DNA from: CAIWHR01 sp963779805
GTDB taxonomy: Bacteria; Pseudomonadota; Gammaproteobacteria; Burkholderiales; Casimicrobiaceae
Reading direction: 5' to 3'
DNA: 64,000 bases
NCBI GenBank assembly: GCA_963779805.1
Contig: CAVZZN010000012.1
Coordinates: forward strand, 310,001-374,000
In this document: positions 1 to 9,072 of the stretch, piece after piece
Layout of the letters: every line of letters begins with the position of its first letter
How positions within the stretch are numbered: position 1 is the stretch's first letter
Notes under the pieces: generated by a model
The model's input: the letters and a program-made list of their open reading frames with translations, nothing else
Database searches by the model: none
Told to the model about the DNA's origin: nothing
Made by a program: the position numbers and the translations under genes

Positions 1-1199
1 CTTCGGCGAGCTTCATGGCGGTGGCCTTGCCGATGCCCGACGAGGAGCCCGTCACGACCACCACCTTGTCCTTCACGCGACCGGCGAGGCTGTGGTCGAT
101 GAACAGATCCGGGTCGAGATTGCGCTCCCAGTAGTCCCATAGCTTCGCGGCGTAGGTCCCGACGTGCGGAACGCTGATGCCCGAGCCCTTGAGCGCCTTC
201 GTCGCTTCGCGATTGTCGTAGCGCGTGGGCCAGTTGATGAACGCGAACACGTCCTTTGGAATCCCGAGGTCGGCGAGCACGGCGCGCACCATGCGCTTGA
301 TGGGCGACAGCGAGCCGATGCCGTACAGGATCGGGGCGGGGATGAAGCCGAACATGCGGGCGTTCACGCGCATCGTCATGAGCGGCGCGTGGGCGGCCTT
401 CGCGAAGATGTTCAGGACCTCGCCGATGCGATGCGGCTCCGGGTCGGTGAGATGGAAGGTCCTGCCGTCGAGCCCGCGCTTGTGCGCGAGGTAGTCCAGG
501 GCATCGGCCACGAAATCCACGGGCACGATGTTGATGCGTCCGCCCTCGATGCCGATCGTCGGCATCCACTGCGGGAGCATCTCGCGCGTCTTCTGGATCA
601 GCTTGAAGAAGTAGTAGGGCCCGTCGATCTTGTCGATGTAGCCCGTCTTCGAGTGCCCGACCACGAAGCCGGGCCGGTAGATGCGAAACGGAACCCGGCA
701 TTCGCGACGCACGATGCCCTCGGATTCGTGCTTGGTGCGGAAGTACGGATGGTCGAGATCCTCCGCTTCCTCGAACATGTCCTCGCGGAAGACGCCGTCG
801 TAGAGCCCGGCCGCCGCGATGGAGCTCACGTGGTTGAAGCACCCGGCCCGGATGGCTTCCGCGAACTCGACCGCGTTGCGCGTGCCGTCGATGTTGGCGA
901 CCATCTGCTCTTCGGCGCTCGCGTCGAGGTCGTACACGGCCGCGAGGTGGAAGAAATGGCCTGACCTTGCCCTTGAGCTTGCGCATGTCCGCAGCGCCCA
1001 CGCCGAGGCGCGGCTTGCCGAGGTCGCCGAGCACGGGAATCACCTGCTTCTCGTCCGCTCCCCAGAACTCGTACAGCGCATCGAGCTTGTCGAGAGAGCT
1101 CTTGCGCACGAGGACGTAGATCGGCTCGTTGCGCTTGATCAGGTTCGCGACCAGGAAGCGGCCGATGAACCCGGTCGCGCCGGTGACGAAATAGGACAT
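1..1199 (-). CDS. Fatty acyl-CoA reductase, two-domain SDR type (3' end off window)
   Basis: Probably reduces fatty acyl-CoA to fatty alcohol, the alcohol donor for wax esters. The N-terminal extended-SDR domain opens MSYFVTGATGFIGRFLV (nucleotide-binding GxTGFIG), has the catalytic YxxxK (YFRTK) and the family stretch DYWERNLDPDLF. A second SDR domain begins with VVVTGSSSGIG and is cut by the left edge. From memory the layout and wording closely match the roughly 660-residue Marinobacter reductase Maqu_2507. The start at 1199 has a strong GGGAGGAAG site. One frame break lies near 960 (after LKGKV; removing one base restores FFHLAAVYDLDA), probably an insertion error. The wax ester synthase 1.4 kb away supports the role. 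Specificity for acyl-CoA over acyl-ACP is inferred. Confidence 0.85.
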   Translation of the reverse strand, partial: MSYFVTGATGFIGRFLVANLIKRNEPIYVLVRKSSLDKLDALYEFWGADEKQVIPVLGDLGKPRLGVGAADMRKLKGKVRPFLPPRGRVRPRRERRRADGRQHRRHAQRGRVRGSHPGRVLQPRELHRGGRALRRRLPRGHVRGSGGSRPSVLPHQARIRGHRASRMPGSVSHLPARLRGRALEDGLHRQDRRALLLLQADPEDARDAPAVDADDRHRGRTHQHRARGFRGRCPGLPRAQARARRQDLPSHRPGAASHRRGPEHLREGRPRAAHDDARERPHVRLHPRPDPVRHRLAVAHQAHGARRARRPRDSKGRVRVHQLAHALRQSRSDEGAQGLGHQRSARRDLRREAMGLLGAQSRPGSVHRPQPRRSREGQGGGRDGLLVGHRQGHRHEARR

Positions 1200-1389
1200 G
1201 GCTTCCTCCCAGGGCGGGGCGTGGTCTCGTGCCGGTGCGCTGCGGGCCGGTTCGGGGGTGGCGCGGCAACGTCGACGACGAGGCACCGCGCGATGGATGG
1301 TCGTCGAAATTATACGGCCGTGCACCGCGCTCCCGCATCCGCCACGCGTGCACGAAGCGCGTCGAAGGCAGCGGCGTGCGCGGGCTCTT

Positions 1390-1423
1390 TTAGAATGACT
1401 GCTCTAATGTCGCAGCATAGAAT
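1390..1423 (+). promoter_or_regulatory. Promoter with TTAGA-N8-TCTAA inverted repeat (phasin 1)
   Basis: An inverted repeat TTAGA-N8-TCTAA spans 1390-1407, followed after exactly 10 bases by a -10-like TAGAAT (1418-1423). The -35 region would fall between the two half-sites. The same arrangement recurs at 7447-7414 and 9672-9639 on the minus strand. The phasin start codon lies 67 bases downstream of the repeat. A repressor operator or an activator site is equally possible. Confidence 0.55.
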
Positions 1424-1474
1424 GTGCGGATCGGGCCGTGCTGTGCCCGCATCGACGCGACACGGGAGAACGAG

Positions 1475-2077
1475 ATGCTGAAGAAGGCCAAGGCGGAATT
1501 CGGAACGCGCCAGTTCGAGCAGGCGCGGGAGTTGTCGCAGGCCGTGCTCAATTCGTCGCATCAGATCTGGCTCGCGGGTCTCGGCGCATTCGCCCGCGCG
1601 CAGCAGGAAGGCATGAAGATGTTCGAAACGCTGGTGCGCCAGGGACAGCAGCTCGAGACGCGCACGCGTCAGGCGGCGGTCGACACCGCGTCCGCGGCGC
1701 GTGGCGCCGCCACGGCAAAGGCGAAGGAGATGCAGCAGATGGCCGGCGGCACGTGGGACAAGCTCGAGCAGGTGTTCGAGGATCGCGTCGAGCGGGCGTT
1801 GTCCAAGCTCGGCGTGCACACGCAGAACGACGTCCAGCAACTGGTCGAGCGCGTCGACGCGCTGTCGGAAGCCGTGAACCGCCTCATCGCGACGGGCCCG
1901 GGTGAGGCGAGCGCGCCGCCGCTACGCACGCGAGGCAAGCGCTCGAGCGGCGCGAAGGCCGTGCCCAAGGCCGCCGCGAAGAAGCGTGGTTCGAAGACGG
2001 CTGCAGTCAATACCGGGGCGCGCAAGCGCCGTGCGGGCCGCAGGGCCGAAGCGAGCGCGACGCCGACCGAAGGCTGA
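1475..2077 (+). CDS. Phasin, polyhydroxyalkanoate granule-associated protein
   Basis: Coats PHA (or other neutral lipid) granules in the cytoplasm. The 200-residue protein has the phasin signature HQIWLAGLGAFARAQQEG near residue 30, a long amphipathic region (FETLVRQGQQLE ... VERVDALSEAVNRL), then an Ala/Lys/Arg-rich histone-like tail (residues ~150-195, AAKKRGSK) as in PhaF-type phasins that also contact DNA. ATG 1475 was chosen over upstream in-frame codons because GGGAGAACGAG precedes it and the phasin homology begins there. A paralogue lies at 6897-7367. The promoter carries the shared inverted repeat. It could serve wax ester or PHA inclusions; no PHA synthase is in the window. Confidence 0.85.
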   Translation: MLKKAKAEFGTRQFEQARELSQAVLNSSHQIWLAGLGAFARAQQEGMKMFETLVRQGQQLETRTRQAAVDTASAARGAATAKAKEMQQMAGGTWDKLEQVFEDRVERALSKLGVHTQNDVQQLVERVDALSEAVNRLIATGPGEASAPPLRTRGKRSSGAKAVPKAAAKKRGSKTAAVNTGARKRRAGRRAEASATPTEG

Positions 2078-2152
2078 AGCGCAACGTAGCGCGGACTCGA
2101 CGACCCGCGCGCCGAGACGCTTGCAGCCCGCCGAGCGTGCGCCGCACGGGCG

Positions 2153-2431
2153 TCAAACGCGGTTCAGCTTCTCCACCTGCTTGATGTAATTCTGCATCGC
2201 GTCGTCCTTGCTCATGCCCTTGAGCTTGGACCACGCGTCGTGCTTCGCGCCCCCGACGAAGTCGAATCCGCCAGGGCGATCGCCCTTCGCGTCGCCTTCG
2301 GTCGCCTGCTTGTAGTACGAGTAGAGCTTGAGCAGGGTGGCGTTGTCCGGCTTCTTCTTGGTCTGCTTCGCCGCCGCGGCGGCGGCCTCGAACTGCGCCT
2401 TGAGGTCCGGCTTCTTCGGTGCGGCTGCCAT
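2153..2431 (-). CDS. Acyl-CoA-binding protein (ACBP)
   Basis: Small cytosolic carrier that binds long-chain acyl-CoA esters and buffers or delivers them to acyltransferases. The 92 residues match the ACBP four-helix family length. Visible hallmarks are LLKLYSYYKQATEGD, the glycine-rich turn after GD, and KHDAWSKLKGMSKDDAMQNYI. ATG 2431 follows an AAGGAGGCGAG site. It is divergent from the wax ester synthase, 122 bp away, and sits next to the reductase and phasin genes, which suggests it supplies acyl-CoA to wax ester synthesis. Bacterial ACBPs are uncommon, but this one is clear. Confidence 0.92.
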   Translation of the reverse strand: MAAAPKKPDLKAQFEAAAAAAKQTKKKPDNATLLKLYSYYKQATEGDAKGDRPGGFDFVGGAKHDAWSKLKGMSKDDAMQNYIKQVEKLNRV

Positions 2432-2553
2432 GGCGCTCTCGCCTCCTTGGTCCGTGCGGGGAGCTTCTATGCTACTTTAGGGTGCGGCCGAACAGAAGCG
2501 CACGTCGCGTCGCCCGCCGCGCGAGAAACCGCTCACCACGGACCGCCCAAATC

Positions 2554-4011
2554 ATGGCACGGCGCGAAAAGATCTCGGCGGTGGACACGGCCTGGCTGCG
2601 CATGGACCGGCCGGGCAATCTGATGATGATCTGCGGGGTGGTGTTGCTGGGCGGACACGTGCCGCTGCGGCGCCTCAGGCACATGCTGGAGCAGCGCTTC
2701 CTCACGTACGCGCGGTTCCGCCAGCGTCCGGTGCAGTACGGCTCGATCGCGTTCTGGGAAGACGACGCCTCGTTCGACATCGATCGCCACGTCGTCGGCA
2801 TCGCGCTCCCGCGCGAAGGCGGCAAGCGCGAGCTGCAGACGCTTGCGAGCCGTCTCGCGGCCACGCCGCTCGATCCTGCGCATCCGCTCTGGCAATACCA
2901 TCTGGTCGAGCATTACGACGGCGGCAGCGCGATCGTCATGCGCATGCACCACTGTTATGCCGACGGCATCGCGCTCATCGGCGTGCTGCTGTCGATGACC
3001 GACTCCGCGCCGCACGGGCCGCCGGCGATGCCGTTGCCCGCGCCGCGACCCTCGCGGGGGGAGCGGGGTGCCAGTCCGGCGGGATGGCTGATGCAGCCCA
3101 TCAACGGCGTGCTCGACCTCGCGACCAAGGTCGGCTCGACGCTCGTCGAAAAGGGCGTCGAGCTCTGGTCGAACCCGCTCAAGGCGGTCGAGCTCGCGCA
3201 GCAGGGCACGGCACTCACGGCCGAGATCGCGAAGCTCGCGCTGATGAGCCAGGACTCGCCGACCCGGTTCAAGGGCGTACCGACGGGGCGCAAGCACGTC
3301 GCGTGGGCCGAGCCGATCGGGCTCGACGAGGTGAAGGCCATGGGCAAGGCGCTCGGCGCGTCGGTGAACGACGTGCTGCTGTCGTGCGTGGCGGGCGCGC
3401 TCGGCAGCTACCTCGACGCGAAGGGCGACGGCCGCGAAGGCCTGATGGTGCGCGCCCTCGTTCCCGTCAACCTGCGCCCGGCCCACAAGTCCCACAGGCT
3501 CGGCAACCAGTTCGGCCTCGTGTTCCTGGAGCTGCCGATCGGGATCCGCAATCCGGTCGAGCGCCTGTATGCGCTGCGCGCGAACATGCGTGCGCTCAAG
3601 GGCTCGTACCAGCCGGTGCTCGCACTCGGCATTCTCGCCGCCATGGGTGCGGGCCCGAAGCTGCTGCAGGACCAGCTGCTCGAAGTGCTCGCGCGCAATG
3701 CGAGCGCGGTGATGACCAACGTGCCCGGACCGCAGCAGCCGCTCTATTTCGCGGGCGCGCGGATGAAGAGCCTGATGTTCTGGGTGCCGCAGTCGGGCAA
3801 CATCGGCATCGGCGCGTCGATCATCTCGTTCAACGGCAGCGTTCAGTTCGGACTCATCACCGATCACGCGCTGTGCCCGGATCCGGCTCGGATCGTGGCG
3901 GGCTTCGAGCACGAGTTCGAGACGCTCGTGCTCGCAACGCTCATGGCGCCGTGGCCGTTCGAGGGCGACCTCGATCCCGCGCTCGCCGCGGCCGCCGCGG
4001 GCGTGGCGTGA
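2554..4011 (+). CDS. Wax ester synthase / acyl-CoA:diacylglycerol acyltransferase (WS/DGAT)
   Basis: Joins fatty alcohol (or diacylglycerol) to acyl-CoA to make wax esters or triacylglycerol. The 485 residues are the usual family length. The catalytic HHxxxDG motif is seen as HHCYADG at about residues 132-138, preceded by PLDPAHPLW; the second conserved motif NDVLLSCVAGAL and the C-terminal domain with MTNVPGPQQPLYFAGA are present. The start at 2554 was chosen because family homology begins there (DTAWLRMDRPGNLMMI); upstream codons lie in the promoter of the divergent ACBP gene. The reductase at 1-1199 provides the likely alcohol substrate. Confidence 0.93.
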   Translation: MARREKISAVDTAWLRMDRPGNLMMICGVVLLGGHVPLRRLRHMLEQRFLTYARFRQRPVQYGSIAFWEDDASFDIDRHVVGIALPREGGKRELQTLASRLAATPLDPAHPLWQYHLVEHYDGGSAIVMRMHHCYADGIALIGVLLSMTDSAPHGPPAMPLPAPRPSRGERGASPAGWLMQPINGVLDLATKVGSTLVEKGVELWSNPLKAVELAQQGTALTAEIAKLALMSQDSPTRFKGVPTGRKHVAWAEPIGLDEVKAMGKALGASVNDVLLSCVAGALGSYLDAKGDGREGLMVRALVPVNLRPAHKSHRLGNQFGLVFLELPIGIRNPVERLYALRANMRALKGSYQPVLALGILAAMGAGPKLLQDQLLEVLARNASAVMTNVPGPQQPLYFAGARMKSLMFWVPQSGNIGIGASIISFNGSVQFGLITDHALCPDPARIVAGFEHEFETLVLATLMAPWPFEGDLDPALAAAAAGVA

Positions 4012-4084
4012 ACCGCTGCCGTTGCGGCGACGTGAGCGGCACGCGGGCTCGCGCGCGACCGGGCCTTGCGGCCGACGCGCGCCG

Positions 4085-4861
4085 TCACTCCTCCAGCTCG
4101 GAGCGCGCGTGGTCCGCGTCGAGCCATTCCATGGCGTCCATCGGCTTGCACTTCGCGGCGGCTTCGTAGAGCTTCTCGACCTCCGCCATCCGGGACTTGC
4201 CGAAAAGCAGCAGGAGCCCGTTGCCGTATTCGACGCGAGCGATGGCCGAATCGGGGTTGAGCGCGAGCGCCTTCTCGTAATGGGCGACCGCCGAATCCTT
4301 CCTCGCCCCATAGGTCACGCCCGCAACCAGCGCGCCGACCTTGCTGATCACCTCGGCCTCGTACGCGCCGAACGCGATGTGCGCGTCGGCGTGCTTCGGC
4401 TCGAGCGCGAGCGCGCTCGCGAGCGCATCCTTGATCTTGCCGCCGAAGCCCTGCGCGAGCGCCTTCGCCACGGAGATACCCTGCCCGTATCGTCCGAGCG
4501 CGAACGCATAGAGGTAATGCGCGTTCGCGTCCCTGGGTGAGGCCTGGCGCCGCTCCTCGCCCCACTGCGCCGCCTCCTCGAACAACGCGAGCTTCGTCTT
4601 TTCGTTGCGCTCGAGATACGTCGCATAGATCGCCTGCGCCTTGATGGCGGCGTTGAGGCCGGACCCTCCGGCCGCGCGGCCTTTCGCGACGGCAGCGGCG
4701 AATTCCCCTGCGTGGTACAGGCGCCACGCCTCCAGCGCGTCCGCGGTCTTCGGCAGGGCTTCGCAGTCGCCGCGATGCAGCCGCGCCCAGTGCTTGCGCA
4801 ACGATGCCGCGTCGTACGTGAACTGCTTCGCGTGCGGGAACGGCGCCCACTTCCTGGTCAT
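4085..4861 (-). CDS. TPR-like repeat protein of unknown function
   Basis: A 258-residue protein with no named family that I recognise. Alpha-helical repeats resembling tetratricopeptide units are visible (ANAHYLYAFALGRYGQG; HADAHIAFGAYEAEVISK; AVAHYEKALALNPDSAIARVEYGNG), the last being a good TPR consensus. There is no signal peptide or membrane segment, so it is probably cytosolic. ATG 4861 has an excellent GAGAGGAGGACAC site, preferred over the much longer open frame upstream. It is convergent with the wax ester synthase and lies directly downstream of the tetR gene (32 bp gap), so it may be co-transcribed with it. Confidence 0.75.
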   Translation of the reverse strand: MTRKWAPFPHAKQFTYDAASLRKHWARLHRGDCEALPKTADALEAWRLYHAGEFAAAVAKGRAAGGSGLNAAIKAQAIYATYLERNEKTKLALFEEAAQWGEERRQASPRDANAHYLYAFALGRYGQGISVAKALAQGFGGKIKDALASALALEPKHADAHIAFGAYEAEVISKVGALVAGVTYGARKDSAVAHYEKALALNPDSAIARVEYGNGLLLLFGKSRMAEVEKLYEAAAKCKPMDAMEWLDADHARSELEE

Positions 4862-4893
4862 GTGTCCTCCTCTCGCGGGGCTCGTCGGAATCG

Positions 4894-5544
4894 TCAGAGG
4901 TAGTCGCGGCTCAGGCGATCGAGCAGCAGGCGCGCATCGCCCGCCAGGAACGGCGCGATGAGCACCAGAACGTAATACGCGCAGCGGCCGAGGTCCGCTT
5001 CGTGCATCTCGCCCGGCGCGACGTGCGCGAGGCCCTCGTAGGCCATCGAATGCGTGACGATCAGCATCGCGTTGCGCGCGAGCGCGGCCACCTCGGCGTC
5101 GCTCGCGCGCATCGTGCCGCCCCGGATCATGCCGCGGCACATGGCGGCGAGTGTCGCTTCGCCTTCGCGCAGCAGATCGGCGAAACGCCCGGCGATGCGG
5201 CGATGGCGCGTGGTGAGATCGACGAGGTCGCGATACACGAAGCGGTACCGCTGCATGTGCTCGAACATGAGGTGCAGCAGCAGCCACAGATCCTCGACGT
5301 CGACGATGCGCTCGTCGGCAGGCCGGACGAAGAGCGGCCGCACGCCGGCATCGAACGCGCCGTAGAGCTCGGTCACGATCGCGTCCTTGTTGCGGAAATG
5401 ATAGTAGAGGTTGCCCGGGCTGATGTTCATCTCGGCGGCGATGTCCGCGGTCGTGACGTGCGGCTCGCCGAGGCGATTGAAGAGCGCCAGGCTGGTCTCG
5501 ATGATGCGCTCGCGCGTGCGGCGCGGACGTTTGCGCTGGGCCAT
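4894..5544 (-). CDS. TetR/AcrR-family transcriptional regulator
   Basis: A 216-residue repressor-type protein. The N-terminal helix-turn-helix is clear (ERIIETSLALFNRLG, then TTADIAAEMNISPGNLYYHF), with the TetR hallmark YYHFRNKDAI near residue 50. The C-terminal ligand domain is long and hydrophobic. It lies between the storage-lipid genes and the patatin gene, transcribed with the latter (stop of patatin at 5592, 47 bp). It is a candidate reader of the TTAGA-N8-TCTAA repeats at 1390, 7430 and 9655, but this is inference from position only; no copy of the repeat lies in front of the gene itself. Confidence 0.9.
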   Translation of the reverse strand: MAQRKRPRRTRERIIETSLALFNRLGEPHVTTADIAAEMNISPGNLYYHFRNKDAIVTELYGAFDAGVRPLFVRPADERIVDVEDLWLLLHLMFEHMQRYRFVYRDLVDLTTRHRRIAGRFADLLREGEATLAAMCRGMIRGGTMRASDAEVAALARNAMLIVTHSMAYEGLAHVAPGEMHEADLGRCAYYVLVLIAPFLAGDARLLLDRLSRDYL

Positions 5545-5591
5545 GGCAGTCGCGGGGAACCGCGTACGGCGGCGGCGTGGCTAACGCCGCA

Positions 5592-6857
5592 TCAACGCTG
5601 CTGCAGCGCGAGCCAGCGTTCGAGCTCGTTGAGCGCGTGCCCGAGGTCGCGCGTGACCTGCCGCACGCGCGCGCTCCCCTCGGGCGCCGCGTGCAGCGGC
5701 CGCGGATCCGTGACGGCGTCGGTGACCACGCGGTCGCGTTGCGTCAGGCGCTCCGTGCGCAGGCGGATGTCGTGGCGGGCGAGCTGCGCGGCCAGCCGGT
5801 CCGCGCGTGCGAGCAGGTTCTGCCGCGTCTTCACGAACGCGTCCGCGCAGAGCGTCCGGCGTTGCGAATAGCTGAAGATGTTCGCGAAGAACATGTCGGC
5901 ATCCTCGCGATCGGGCTCGAACAGCACCACGTCGGCGTGGGGATACTGCTGCTCGTACTTCTCCATGCCGACCTTCATGCGCGAATGGATGATCGCGCGG
6001 AAGGTCTGCGACAGCACGAGTGGCAGCCCGCCCTCGGCGAGCTTCTCGACGGTGATGCGGCCGTCGAGGTTGGCCTTGCTCGCATCGAAAGGCACCAGGG
6101 GATTGACGCACAGCAGGAGGTCGATGCCCTGGTCGAGCGCCACCGAAGCGTGCAACGTCTTGTTGAGCGCTCCGTCGACGTAATGCTCGCCGTGGATCTC
6201 GACCGGCGGAAACAGGCCCGGCAGCGCCGACGATGCTTCGATCGCGCGCGAGATCGGAACGTCGGCAAAGCCCGGTCCTCCGAACACGACCGATCCGCCG
6301 GAGTCGAGGTTCGCGGCCACCAGGAACAGCTTGCGCTCGAGCTTGCGAAAGTCGTTGGTCCGGCCCGGGGCGGCGAACAGGTTGCTCAGGAAGGCATCGA
6401 TCGCCGCGTTGTCGAAGACACCCGTGGGCATCGCCCGCGAGAGGGTCGACATCGACTCCATGACGCCGTGGTGGAGCGGATCCCGGAGGTAGCGCACGCT
6501 CACCTCGGCGATGAGACGCGGCAGCGAGAACAGCCGCTCGCCGAACTCGCGCAGCGCGGGGCGAAGGAAGATTTCGGGCGTGAGCTCGTTGTCGCCGCCG
6601 TCGTCGATGAACAGGCGATACATCTGCGCCGGCGAGATGCCGTTCGCGAGCGCCGCTGCGACGAAGCTTCCCGACGAAACGCCGACGTAGACGTCGAGGT
6701 CGTTGAAGTCGACACCCTCGAGCGAGTCCGCGAGTGCGAGCAGCACACCGATCTCGTAGATGCCTCCGAGCGGTCCGCCTCCCGCAAGCGCCAGTCCCGC
6801 ACGCCTCTTCGCGGGGCGGGCACCGCGTGCCCGCCCCGTGCTCACCCGTCCCCGCAT
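5592..6857 (-). CDS. Patatin-like phospholipase / lipid acyl hydrolase
   Basis: Serine lipid hydrolase of the patatin family (421 residues). Seen in order: an oxyanion glycine loop AGGGPLGGIYEIGVL near residue 25, the nucleophile elbow GVSSGS (GxSxG) near residue 60, and the catalytic dyad DGALN near residue 220. There is no obvious signal peptide, so it is presumably cytoplasmic or granule-associated. ATG 6857 follows GAGGATCTGC. Position between a TetR gene and a phasin gene suggests mobilisation of stored lipid or granule turnover, but the substrate cannot be read from the sequence. Confidence 0.88.
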   Translation of the reverse strand: MRGRVSTGRARGARPAKRRAGLALAGGGPLGGIYEIGVLLALADSLEGVDFNDLDVYVGVSSGSFVAAALANGISPAQMYRLFIDDGGDNELTPEIFLRPALREFGERLFSLPRLIAEVSVRYLRDPLHHGVMESMSTLSRAMPTGVFDNAAIDAFLSNLFAAPGRTNDFRKLERKLFLVAANLDSGGSVVFGGPGFADVPISRAIEASSALPGLFPPVEIHGEHYVDGALNKTLHASVALDQGIDLLLCVNPLVPFDASKANLDGRITVEKLAEGGLPLVLSQTFRAIIHSRMKVGMEKYEQQYPHADVVLFEPDREDADMFFANIFSYSQRRTLCADAFVKTRQNLLARADRLAAQLARHDIRLRTERLTQRDRVVTDAVTDPRPLHAAPEGSARVRQVTRDLGHALNELERWLALQQR

Positions 6858-6896
6858 GCAGATCCTCCGCCGCGCCGAATCACGCGCGGCGTGATC

Positions 6897-7367
6897 TTAG
6901 CGTGCGCCGCGCCGCTTGGTGGCCTTTTTTGCAGTAGCGCGCTTGGCTGTCGCAGGCTTCGCGCCCACGACCTTGCGTGCACGCGTGCGAACCGGCGCGG
7001 CCGTCGGTGCGGGCTTCACCGGCATCTCGAAGCGAGGCAGCGAACGCGGAAGCGTGTCGCGCACGAACGTCACGGCGGTGTCGGCGGCGCTCTTGACCGT
7101 GTGCGTCACGGACGAGCGCGTCTGCCGCCACAACGCGTTGGCGCGCGTCATCGACGTCTCGAGCTGGTCGCCGATATAGCGGATCGCCTTCGATTCGACC
7201 GCCGTGCCTTCCTTCACGAGCGCCCGGAACGTGCTCCCGGCTTCGGCCTGGATCCAGTCGCGGCTGACGACTGCGGCGCCGAGACCGGCGAGCCATACTT
7301 GCCGCGATGCCGCCAGCGCGGCTTCGGGCAGTTCATTGGGTCGATACAACTTCGCTTGCAAGCGCAT
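6897..7367 (-). CDS. Second phasin-like granule protein
   Basis: A 156-residue relative of the phasin at 1475-2077, sharing the core RQVWLAGLGAAVVSRDW against HQIWLAGLGAFARAQQE. A helical middle (TFRALVKEGTAVESKAIRYIG) is followed by a basic tail rich in KKAT/AKR repeats, again histone-like. ATG 7367 was preferred over a codon 33 bases upstream because GAGGAGCGACC precedes it. It lies 39 bp downstream of nothing else on its strand and reads toward the patatin gene. Its promoter has the shared inverted repeat and a TATATT -10 element 10 bases from it. Confidence 0.8.
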   Translation of the reverse strand: MRLQAKLYRPNELPEAALAASRQVWLAGLGAAVVSRDWIQAEAGSTFRALVKEGTAVESKAIRYIGDQLETSMTRANALWRQTRSSVTHTVKSAADTAVTFVRDTLPRSLPRFEMPVKPAPTAAPVRTRARKVVGAKPATAKRATAKKATKRRGAR

Positions 7368-7413
7368 GGTCGCTCCTCGAACGTGGTGGGCAAACTCCAA
7401 TTGCTACGGTTTC

Positions 7414-7447
7414 AATATAGCGGCAGGCGTTAGAGCAAACACCCTAA
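7414..7447 (-). promoter_or_regulatory. Promoter with TTAGG-N8-TCTAA inverted repeat (phasin 2)
   Basis: Read on the minus strand: TTAGG (7447-7443), 8 bases, TCTAA (7434-7430), exactly 10 bases, then TATATT (7419-7414) as a -10 element. One position of one half-site differs from the other two copies. The phasin start is 62 bases further downstream. Layout is identical to the elements at 1390 and 9672. Confidence 0.55.
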
Positions 7448-7457
7448 TCGCGCGCGA

Positions 7458-9068
7458 TCACGCGGCGGCGTGGCGGCCCATGGAGGTGGCGAGGCCGTCG
7501 GCGAGACGGGCCGCGATGGCGAAGATCGAGAGCTGCGGATTGGCGCCCACCGACGTCGGGAACACGGAGCCGTCCATCACGTAGACGTTGGCGAGCTGGT
7601 GATGGCGGCCGTCGACGTCGACGACCGCATGACGCTCGTCGGGCCCCATCGCGCAGCCGCCCATGACGTGCGCACTGACCACGGGCGTTCGCAGCGGCGC
7701 GAGCTCGAATCGCGCGATCGCGTCGCGCGCGGCAGCCCACGACGAGTACGCCGTGCCGTCGCCGTGCACGGGCATGACGCGCGTCGCGCCGGCGGCGAAC
7801 TGGATCTGCGCCATCGACAGGAATGCGCGCCGGGCGCCCTCCCAGATCAGCGGGGTGAGCGGATAGTCGAGCACCGGGGTGCCGTCGTCGCGCAGGTGCA
7901 CGGTGCCGCCCGCGCTCTGCGGGTGGAACCCATCGCGCAGCAAGGCGAGCAGCACGTGCATGTGCGGCAGCGCGCGCATCCATTCGGCGTGCACGGGGCC
8001 GTGATTCGGCAGCGTGATGGCGGCGAGGATGGGGTGCACCGGGGGCGCTTCGAGCTTGTAGCCCAGCGGTCCGTCGATCGGACCGAGATGCAGGAAGTGG
8101 TCGGTGTAGACCGACTGGGGCGCGCCCCAGAATGCATTCACCGGTTCCGGCATCAGTGCGGCGGACACCAGCACCGGATGCAGGAACGTGCGCTTGCCGA
8201 GCAGCTCGTGCGGGTCCGGCGCGCCGCTGCGCAGCAGCACCGCGGGACTGCCGATCGCACCGGCCGCGAGCACGAACGCGCGTGCACGCACGAGCACCGC
8301 ACGCGCCGATGGCGCCACGCCCCGGCGGTCGAGCGCGACGCAGCGCAGCGCCTCGACGCGGTCGCGCGCGGGCTCGAAGGCGAGCGCGCGGGCACGCGTC
8401 ACGAGCACCGCGCCGCGCTGCAAAGCGGCAGGAACGGCCGTCACCAGCATCGACCGCTTCGCATCGAGCGGACAGCCCATGCCGCAATAGCCGAGGTTGG
8501 CGCAGCCCTCGACATTGCGCGCGATGACGCCGGTCGGAATGCCCAGCCGGCTCGCGCCGCGCGCGAGCGCCGCGTTGTTGGGATTGGGCTCCATCGACCA
8601 CGGCGCGATGGCGAGCTCTTTCTCGACGCGCGCGAACCACGGCGCGAGGTCGGCGGCGCCGTAGCCCGCGATGCCATGCGCGCGCTTCCAATGCTCGAGC
8701 GTGATCTCCGGCGTGCGGAACGAGCTCGTCCAGTTGATCGTGGTGCCGCCGCCGACGCAGCGGCCCTGGAGGATGTTGATCGCCTTGTCGCGCGTCTTGC
8801 GCGCCGCGGATTCCTGGTAGAGCTCCGGATACGCCTCGGTCTCCAGCATGCGGAATTCGGCGCTCGACTGGAGCGGGCCTTCCTCGATCATGACCACGGC
8901 AAGCCCGGCAGCGCTCAGGATGTCCGCCGCCATGCCGCCGCCCGCGCCGGTGCCGACGATCGCGACATCGCACTCGAGCGCGAGGTCGGCGGCGAGCGTG
9001 GACGCATCGACGATCTTCCACGCGGAGCGCGCGGGACTGCGATACGGATCGTGCGAGTTGGCCGTCAT
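7458..9068 (-). CDS. GMC-family FAD-dependent oxidoreductase
   Basis: Oxidises an alcohol or related substrate using FAD. The 536 residues include the Rossmann FAD motif VAIVGTGAGGGMAADIL near residue 35, the GMC signature GGGTTINWTSSFRTP, a second GMC motif AAGAIGSPAVLL, and a C-terminal DGSVFPTSVGANPQLSI. ATG 9068 lies 4 bases from the stop of the Tat-exported gene upstream, so the two form an operon. Such pairs resemble membrane-bound gluconate or sorbitol dehydrogenase subunits; long-chain alcohol oxidation would suit this lipid region, but the substrate is not evident. Confidence 0.88.
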   Translation of the reverse strand: MTANSHDPYRSPARSAWKIVDASTLAADLALECDVAIVGTGAGGGMAADILSAAGLAVVMIEEGPLQSSAEFRMLETEAYPELYQESAARKTRDKAINILQGRCVGGGTTINWTSSFRTPEITLEHWKRAHGIAGYGAADLAPWFARVEKELAIAPWSMEPNPNNAALARGASRLGIPTGVIARNVEGCANLGYCGMGCPLDAKRSMLVTAVPAALQRGAVLVTRARALAFEPARDRVEALRCVALDRRGVAPSARAVLVRARAFVLAAGAIGSPAVLLRSGAPDPHELLGKRTFLHPVLVSAALMPEPVNAFWGAPQSVYTDHFLHLGPIDGPLGYKLEAPPVHPILAAITLPNHGPVHAEWMRALPHMHVLLALLRDGFHPQSAGGTVHLRDDGTPVLDYPLTPLIWEGARRAFLSMAQIQFAAGATRVMPVHGDGTAYSSWAAARDAIARFELAPLRTPVVSAHVMGGCAMGPDERHAVVDVDGRHHQLANVYVMDGSVFPTSVGANPQLSIFAIAARLADGLATSMGRHAAA

Positions 9069-9072
9069 GGCA

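Noticed and set aside
2470..2500. TTTAGGGTG near the ACBP/WS-DGAT divergent promoter considered as a fourth copy of the TTAGA-N8-TCTAA element
   Set aside because: Only one half-site is present; the second half-site and the -10 spacing are missing.
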